Below, in pieces: positions 57,681 to 64,000 of a DNA stretch of 64,000 nucleotides. The stretch lies in assembly GCA_018257865.1 (NCBI GenBank), contig JAEUBA010000010.1, forward strand, positions 124,001 to 188,000, written 5' to 3'. Numbering within the stretch: position 1 is the stretch's first letter; each line of letters starts with the position of its first letter. A model generated the notes under the pieces. That model saw only the letters and a program-made list of their open reading frames with translations, searched no databases and was not told where the DNA came from. The DNA comes from Stereocaulon alpinum (lineage: Eukaryota > Ascomycota > Lecanoromycetes > Lecanorales > Stereocaulaceae). Made by a program: the position numbers and the translations under genes.

Positions 57681-59588
57681 TCACGCAATAGCATACTTGC
57701 TCCTCTTTCGGATTTTCACACCATAGAGGTAGAAAAGATACGGCACGGGCACCAAGAGAGCACTCAGACAGCCTAAGATGGTCAAAGTCCAATGAACGCC
57801 AAGTTTCTTATAGAAAGGTATGGCGACTTCAACCATACCACCCGCGGCCACATATCGAATAAGAGTTACGCTTGCAAGCGCACTTGCGGCATACACCTCG
57901 TAGGCGTCAATGATGTATTGATAGCTGCTGATGAAAACGCATAGGATTCCATATCCGAAGAGGACACTGGCGGTAAGAGGAGACCAGTATGAAATGTCAG
58001 GATAAGCGGTCCATCCCATCCAGAGCATGCTAATTGGGATTGCTGGTGCACCAAACATGGCGAACCATAACCGGAATTCCGGCGGAAGACGGTCTCCACC
58101 TTGTTCCTTTATCTTGGCTAGATCTCTTTTGGCCCACACATAGATGACCGGGACAAGCAGTGATGCCAGACAAAGCCCGATACCAATGCCCATGAAGGAC
58201 AAGCCAGTAATGCCTTCGGAGAAACCATACGTCTGAGTGAAAACGAAATCGTAGCCATCAAGGAAAGTGAAAAGGATGATATAGATAACGGTCAAATAGA
58301 GAGCGATGAGGATGATAATGGGCTCGCTGAATGTAAGGAGGAATGGCCGGTAAAGAGCGCGGCCTAATCGTTTGATGAAAGTGACATCTCGAATTTCGAC
58401 GTCGGCTTTGTAACGATCATCACCGGTCAGTTCGCGCAATCGAGAGGCTTTCCACTTGAGGAGAATTGGAGCATATGTCTCCGGCTGGAACAGAACAACG
58501 TTGAACAACACAAGTCCGGAGATAATAAGTGTGATCCATTCTGTCCAGCGCCAAGATACCCGAGACGATTGTCCGATGAAGCCACCAACGACGGGACCGA
58601 AGATTGGCCCCATGAAGGCAGCGTTTGCAAAAACAGGAAAAGCATAGACTCGTTCCATTGGGCTCCAGAGGTCCGAGATTGATCCACCAGCACATGTCAA
58701 TGGTGTAGCCGCGAAACAGCCAGCAATGAAGCGGAAAGCAAGCTGTGCCCCAATGTTAGGTGCCAAAGCGGATGCCATGACAAACATCATGTACAAAGAG
58801 AGTGTGGCGATATATACGGGATTCCGACCAATGGTTTCCGATATAGGACCAGCAAAGAGTGCGCCGACTCCGAATCCGATCAAAAACAGTCCAGTGGCTA
58901 GGGATTCCGTAATTTCACTGACCCCGAAGTCCATGGACGCTTGCCTCAGAGCAGCCGAGTCGACACTAGACGCGAACCCAACGATCCACCCAATGGAGGC
59001 GATGTTAACCGTGGCGCCAATCCTCGTCACGAAGCTCCAATTGTGCGGGTTCATGATGTCCTTCTCGCCCTCATAGCCAACGACAAATACCTTCCCTTCA
59101 CCGCCCTCCCTTGTCGATCGATCCCTGACGTCGATACCCGTCAACGATGTTCCCAGCGCTGTCCTCAAACTGTGCCTCGTCGCTATCGTGGAAACGCGAC
59201 TCATATGATTCTCTTCTTCTCCAGCCATTGGCCCCTTTCGCCCAGAAGGCGCCGCCTGAATGGGCTCAAATCTTTCGCCATGTTTCTCGACAAGCTGTTT
59301 CTCTAGGTCCTCCGTCCGTGAGTGGTAATTTTGCGCCTGAACTCCACCAGCGGTCCCAGCCAACTGTCCACCCTTCTCGGGATCTCGAGTATCTTCTTCC
59401 GCATAATCTTGAGCGCGAACGGCTTCGCTTTCTACAGGTGGTGTAGGAGTACTTCCGATTGAAGAGGAAGGAGAGACCGATTCAGAAGTTTCCTGAGCCC
59501 CACCCAAGGCCTCCGCTTTTGATATGTCGCGCTCGTATTGTCTGGCTACGTGCCTTCCAAAGCGGCGGTATTGGAGAAACGACTGCAT
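57681..59588 (-). CDS. MFS transporter, DHA1 polyamine/drug-type
   Basis: Twelve-helix major-facilitator proton antiporter of 635 residues, intronless, resembling fungal DHA1 pumps of the TPO1/drug-resistance type at the plasma membrane. Residues 1 to about 190 are a long cytosolic, Ser/Glu-rich N-terminus. The NPHNWSF motif marks entry to helix 1. Helix 2-3 loop GPISETIGRNPVYIATL matches DHA1 motif A; motif C-like GPIFGPVVGGFIG lies in helix 5; SWRWTEWITLIISGLVLFN follows. The central loop contains PETYAPILLKWKASRLRELT, a DHA1 hallmark. The C-terminus is short and basic (GVKIRKRSKYAIA). Substrate cannot be read from sequence; no biosynthetic genes adjoin it. Confidence 0.92.
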   Translation of the reverse strand: MQSFLQYRRFGRHVARQYERDISKAEALGGAQETSESVSPSSSIGSTPTPPVESEAVRAQDYAEEDTRDPEKGGQLAGTAGGVQAQNYHSRTEDLEKQLVEKHGERFEPIQAAPSGRKGPMAGEEENHMSRVSTIATRHSLRTALGTSLTGIDVRDRSTREGGEGKVFVVGYEGEKDIMNPHNWSFVTRIGATVNIASIGWIVGFASSVDSAALRQASMDFGVSEITESLATGLFLIGFGVGALFAGPISETIGRNPVYIATLSLYMMFVMASALAPNIGAQLAFRFIAGCFAATPLTCAGGSISDLWSPMERVYAFPVFANAAFMGPIFGPVVGGFIGQSSRVSWRWTEWITLIISGLVLFNVVLFQPETYAPILLKWKASRLRELTGDDRYKADVEIRDVTFIKRLGRALYRPFLLTFSEPIIILIALYLTVIYIILFTFLDGYDFVFTQTYGFSEGITGLSFMGIGIGLCLASLLVPVIYVWAKRDLAKIKEQGGDRLPPEFRLWFAMFGAPAIPISMLWMGWTAYPDISYWSPLTASVLFGYGILCVFISSYQYIIDAYEVYAASALASVTLIRYVAAGGMVEVAIPFYKKLGVHWTLTILGCLSALLVPVPYLFYLYGVKIRKRSKYAIA

Positions 59589-60096
59589 AATTGTTCAAGA
59601 CAAGAAAAGTGCAGATGAAGAGAATTAAACGTTGAAGCCACAAGAACAAAAACCTCAACGGAACCAGAAAATCACCTCATCATCGCCCAACGCCTCGGGA
59701 CCCGCTCGCGCCAGTGAAGTTTCGAATTTGCAATTACGATTTCGAAGGCGTGGATATGACGTCAATTGCGAAAGAACCCATCCCGTATAGCCGTGCTTGT
59801 CTCCCTGTCCCCACATGGTTTCGGCAGATTTGAGCGGGTTAGCGGAGGCTCGGCGGAAAGCTTGTTGGGGTGCTTTTGCTTGAGTGGACCTTCCCGATCC
59901 GGTGGTACTTGGAGACTGGTCAGTAGGGATTTGGGCGAGAGGATAACCAGGAGAAGGGACGAAAGCTCGTGAATCGAATTGCAGAAGAAAGTCTTTGAAT
60001 ACACACGGTCAAGAATGCTTTCATCTAGTCTATAGCTTTCAGCTACCATACAGAGCCTTGCTCCCTCGTCTCATCTGAGTTGATCTATTCGCACAT
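59589..60096. other. Intergenic: MFS promoter and MCR1 3' flank
   Basis: No feature seen. Confidence 0.6.
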
Positions 60097-61313
60097 CTAG
60101 AACTTGTACACCTGCTCCTGCTTATATCCCAACTCCTTCAATATCCCCGTCAACTCCCCCTGCTCAGCCGGACTCTTCTTCGCCCCACTAACAGCCTTAT
60201 ACAACCCCGGCGGCCCGCAAACAAAGATCTTCGTATTCTCCTCTTTTGGCTCCGGCAGCACCGTCTTCAGCAACTCTTTGGTGATGAATCCTTTCCCGCC
60301 TGCCCAGCCCTCAGGTGGTTTGTCAAGGAGATAGAAAGCGCGGAAGCGTTGGGGGTAGGTGTTTTCCAGGTCTTCGAATTCGTGTTTCAAGAGGATGTCT
60401 TCTTCGGAGATGTTGCCGAAGACGAGGGTGACTTTTGTTTTGTCTTCGGGGTTTTTGAATATGGCGCGCATGAGTTGGTACATCCTATGCATCCACCAGA
60501 AATTAGCATACACATCTCCCCCAGCTGTGCCAAGTACTATGCTGATGGTGAACCTACGGCGTAATCCCTGTCCCACCAGCAATCAATGCAATATGATCAT
60601 GCTTGTTCGGCTCCCACGAATACTTAGGAATCGGCCCCTTGAAATCCAATCGCTGCCCGGGACTCATGTCATGCAAATGCTCGCTCATCGGTCCATTAGG
60701 ATACCTCTTAATGAGAAAATCGATATAGCCTTTCTGATCCTCGTCGCTAACAGGCGTGTAGGGCCTGATGACCGGCTTTTCCATTTCCGGCCCCTTATAC
60801 TTCGTCAGTAATGCGCTGGCGATCTGCAAGCCAGAGACACTGTCTGCGTCCGGGAGCGCGAAGCGGAATTTCTTCGTGTTGTGGTTTATGTTTTCGACGG
60901 ATTCGAGCTTGAGGTCTATGAAGCCTTGGTCGCCACCTTGGAAGGCTTTCTGTGGGGAAGAGGCGGAGGGAGATGGGTTTGAGGGGATGGTCTTTTGTTC
61001 ATCTTTTGAGGGGGGTGCATAGGATTCGGGCTTGCCCATGCCGGTGCGTTGGTAGTAGTAGTATCCTCCTCCACCTAGGGCGGCGGCTGTGAGGGTTGCG
61101 TAGATTGCTGTGTTTGAGCCGCCGGAGGCTGGGCCTGGAGGTGATGCATAACGGCGGACGCTCTATAGGAAGAGAGATTGTCAGCAAGTATAGCGGATGT
61201 GTAGTAGCCAATGGTAGCTGGAATGGTCTAATTGGGCCAGTCGAAGCTCTCTAGTTGCGTAGACTCACTTGCTTTAGCGGCTGGGCCGATCTAAGAATCT
61301 GTCTTGCTAACAT
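60097..61313 (-). CDS. MCR1: Mitochondrial NADH-cytochrome b5 reductase 2
   Basis: FAD flavoenzyme passing electrons from NADH to cytochrome b5 and related acceptors in the mitochondrial outer membrane and intermembrane space; about 345 residues. Exons: 61269-61313, 60558-61162, 60097-60484. The N-terminus [15 protein letters not shown] plus SVRRYAS is a targeting peptide, then a hydrophobic anchor ([19 protein letters not shown]). The FAD-binding RPYTPVS and lysine-containing KGPIPKY, the NADH-binding [16 protein letters not shown] (restored by the last intron), and [10 protein letters not shown] near the C-terminus are all intact. The final residues EQVYKF are the usual family ending. Length and order match fungal Mcr1. 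Confidence 0.95.
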
Positions 61314-62166
61314 AGTGGATGTAGTTGTAACTGTAGAGCTCTTAGCGAGGCTGTCCAAACAAATCGTTCTCTGCTGATGACGCATTCCGCTCGCGCTTTA
61401 CCCGATAGGGACGTCCTTTTGTATGTCAGCCCGAATGGGCTTCTCTTTCCATAGACTCTGCAACATATGATGGACTAAGAGTCAAACGAGTGGTAGTCCC
61501 AACGGTAAAATTCTAGTTGGTGCACCGCTACATATACTATCTTCTTTGGAAGTATTGCTCCTCTTGTCTGTACATCTCCCCCTGGGAGACCGCCGTAGTG
61601 AAACATTCTATCACCGACTTCTCCCTGCTAAGGGGTAGGAACCGGCGTCTGCCTCTTAACGGGGAGCGGGGGGTGAAATTATCCTTTATGACGGGATTGG
61701 GAACCCGGACTTATCCCTCGTAATAGGAGTGGAGTGGCGAATGTGATTCCGGTCTTCCGAGGGGCAGGTGCTTCGCTCCGTCCTCTACATCCCTTGTCTC
61801 TCCCGCAATACCAGGCACCTTCCCTCTCTCCGCGGCTATACTCGTGTTCTCTAGGCATTGGATGAGCGAACAAGAAGACTTCCTCCGATGCTGCGCGTCT
61901 ACATGAGTAAGAAACGTAGATATGGTCAGCGGTGTCGGCTTTCATGGGCAACATCTGTCGAACAACAAGTGTATTGATTCATAACAACCAGCTTCGCAAG
62001 ACCCAATGTCAAATATGCAACGAAACAGCTAGTGATGAACACCTGGCGCCCGGTGTCTCGACTCTGGGCCAAGAATGCTCCTTTATTATGCGACTACGAC
62101 AATTGCAATATCTGTAATCATATCGGTATCACCACCAAGCGAATCAGCACGCCTATGCTTCTTCTC
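61314..62166. other. Intergenic: MCR1 promoter and F-box-like 3' flank
   Basis: No supported gene, RNA or repeat. Confidence 0.6.
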
Positions 62167-63150
62167 TCATTCCCAGCTATTCTTAGTGGCATATTCAGGA
62201 CGACTCCAGTATCTCTCCGTATACCACTTCATTCGTGCTTGCTCTAGCTCCCACTCGTCGCCCTTTGCGTCGCTCGTCATGACCTTCTCACAATCCTCGG
62301 CCATTTGCCTCGACTCTGCGTGTTCCTCTGCCAAGGGCGGCAAGTTGATCGTAGCTTTTACCACCTTACGAAGGAGTCTGAGCGGTTGTAAGATAAGCTC
62401 GATATCGGTCGCGGACAGAAAGACTGCATTCGAATTTGTTGGTATACTGTCTGTTCGGCCCCATGCATTAAACCAGCCTTTTCTCTTATAGGCATTGATA
62501 AGTTCTCACTTAATAAGTTCTCACTTAAAATCCAAGGCATTGTAGGGATACACCAGGCAACGGAAGGCGGAAATATAATCGCCGTACTTATCATCTGCAG
62601 GGTGCGGATGATCGTTGTCTGTAGTAGGAAAGTTCTCGAGAGGCTCGTCTGCCCAATAAGTCGAGTCGAAGAAGTCTACTCGGATGTTCTCAAAGCTCAC
62701 GGCAGAGTAAAGGTGTCTGCAGACTCTGACCAGATTTGATCTGATCAGTAACAAGTACAACTCAACATCTTCGGCTAAGAGGACGATTCGCAATTGTTTC
62801 CCTTTATGCCATGGAACGGTTGGCAAAGCTATGGGAAGTTCTGCACGGTGGATGTCATTAAGAAATGTGACTCCGTCTACGTCGATGGTTATGTTGAAAA
62901 CTCGATTATACAGAATTCTCGTTGCTTCATCGTACTGTTGCTGGCTCTCACACATAATGTCTATGTAAAACCGAGCTTTGTCTCCTCGAAATTGGTGTCT
63001 AGACTCGTCACTATAATACTCGCTGTACCCTCGTACCTCGGCCAAGTCCGGCAAAAGCTTGCCTACGATCTTGTCACGGACTTCGAGCGGTAGATCCATG
63101 ATGCGGAAGGGCTTCTCTGCACCCTTTACCATTGGTTGTTGGAGATTCAT
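62167..63150 (-). CDS. F-box-like hypothetical protein
   Basis: About 313 residues from exons 62525-63150 and 62167-62482. ATG 63150 is the first in frame. The opening segment FRIMDLPLEVRDKIVGKLLP resembles the F-box/2EXR entry motif common in lineage-expanded fungal proteins, followed by a region of the kind IDIMCESQQQYDEATRILYN. The C-terminal part is helical and charged (LILQPLRLLRKVVKATINLP; ARMKWYTERYWSRPEYA). If it is an F-box it would recruit substrates to SCF ubiquitin ligases; that is inference from one motif. The intron of 42 bp is the shortest in the window and holds a perfect 15-bp tandem duplication carrying the donor. Confidence 0.65.
62498..62527. repeat. Perfect 15-bp tandem duplication at the intron donor
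   Basis: ATAAGTTCTCACTTA occurs twice head to tail. On the minus strand each copy contains AAGTGAG, so the F-box-like gene has two candidate donors 15 bp apart. Confidence 0.85.
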
Positions 63151-63826
63151 GTCGAGGCTAAGCAGGTGTTGAGTGCTAGGAAAGAGTACCCGTGACAAGC
63201 ATTCGGAAATGGAGATGTTGCCGATGAGTACGAGCTCGAGTGTAGATATCACAACATTTTCGTTGGCAGACTGATGAACTGAGAATTTCAGGTTGCCAAG
63301 ATATCAGAAATCGAAGTACTCGGAAAACTTGTCGGTGTGAAGGTGTCAAACAACACTTCAAGAGAAATCACATACAGCTAGCTATAGTCTCTGCTGTAGG
63401 AGGCAGAATGGAAGTATGAGTGAGTGTATTAGTGGAAGAGATCACAGGGTGAACCAATGAGAGTAGCTTGTGGCTGGGAAATCCTTTCATATATGACGCC
63501 TAGATCCGTCTGATTTGCGGACTGGTCGTCAAGCTTCGCGCAAAATCGAAGCCTACGCCTTCCCATGAACCTTCAATGGAGAAATAGAGACTGAGTCTGG
63601 AGATCGCCAGCATTGCTCAACGTCGAGTGCAACGACTTTACGTTGATATACAACTTGAGCAGCAAACGCGATGATCACCAGTAACAAGGAGCGAAGAAAT
63701 CAAGAAAGCGATGACATCTCGCGTATAAGAGGTGCCGTACTCCTCTCGACCCTTCTGTAATGGTGTTTAGTTCTTGCAAGCTGCAGACGCAATGAAAGCC
63801 TCGCATTACTCCAAATCATTCTGATA
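63151..63826. other. Intergenic: F-box-like gene promoter
   Basis: No coding sequence supported; a frame at 63176-63361 lacks an ATG start and resemblance. Confidence 0.55.
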
Positions 63827-64000
63827 CTACGCAAGTGCAAAGTTGATGAAGCTGTCCAAGTCACCAGTCAAGACGAAGTCTCGAAGATACGGGTCAATAT
63901 TACATGGGACAGCTTTTGCGGGAGGAGGCCGCTCTCGCTGGGTTTCCTGCTCCACTTTTTGGGCGACTTCTCGCTCATGCTCTTTGGGTATGGAAAGGTC
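63827..64000 (-). CDS. C-terminal end of a gene entering from the right edge
   Basis: 57 open codons run from the window edge to a TAG at 63827-63829. The translation is charged and non-repetitive (EHEREVAQKVEQETQRER, then NIDPYLRDFVLTGDLDSFIN and FALA at the end), like a real coding exon. The family is not recognised from this fragment. Confidence 0.45.
   Translation of the reverse strand, partial: DLSIPKEHEREVAQKVEQETQRERPPPAKAVPCNIDPYLRDFVLTGDLDSFINFALA

Overview
The window is nuclear DNA from a filamentous ascomycete (Pezizomycotina). The genes are split by short introns of about 42-130 bp with GTRNGY-like donors and CTRAC-like branch points. Coding density is moderate, and the content is fungus-specific: NACHT-ankyrin protein, LaeA-like methyltransferase, tyrosinase, MDM12, UPF0658 and TRK. 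A Dothideomycete is my best guess from the protein flavour, but the sequence alone does not settle the class. I traced exon joins by hand from reading frame, splice signals and family conservation; none was tested against transcripts.

Layout. 1-9 kb: 3' end of a peroxisomal ABCD transporter, a cytochrome P450, and a nine-exon NACHT-ankyrin (NLR-like) gene. 9.7-20.9 kb: a membrane-anchored glycoprotein, a divergent protein kinase with a long acidic tail, the SAGA subunit NGG1/ADA3, and a PA-TM-RING ubiquitin ligase. 22-31 kb: a WDR89-like WD40 protein, a LaeA-like methyltransferase, and a TRK potassium transporter with a complete Zn2Cys6 (GAL4-type) cluster in its cytosolic loop. 31-44.5 kb: an unrecognised nuclear-type protein, RidA, TFIIA large subunit TOA1, CDC20, a kelch-BTB protein and a UPF0658 Golgi protein. 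45.8-64 kb: tyrosinase, PSY4, NPR2, MDM12, an EFM2-like methyltransferase, an MFS transporter, MCR1, an F-box-like protein and the 3' end of one more gene.

There is no operon-like logic and no complete secondary-metabolite cluster: the P450, the LaeA-like protein, the MFS pump and the tyrosinase are scattered among housekeeping genes. Functional themes that recur are transcription (NGG1, TOA1), cell-cycle and phosphatase control (CDC20, PSY4), nutrient signalling (NPR2) and mitochondria (MDM12, MCR1, RidA).

The most unusual item is the TRK transporter carrying a Zn2Cys6 module in the same uninterrupted exon as its first membrane helices. Next are microexons (25, 19 and 8 nt) in the NACHT and LaeA-like genes, and an intron in the F-box-like gene whose donor lies in a perfect 15-bp tandem duplication.
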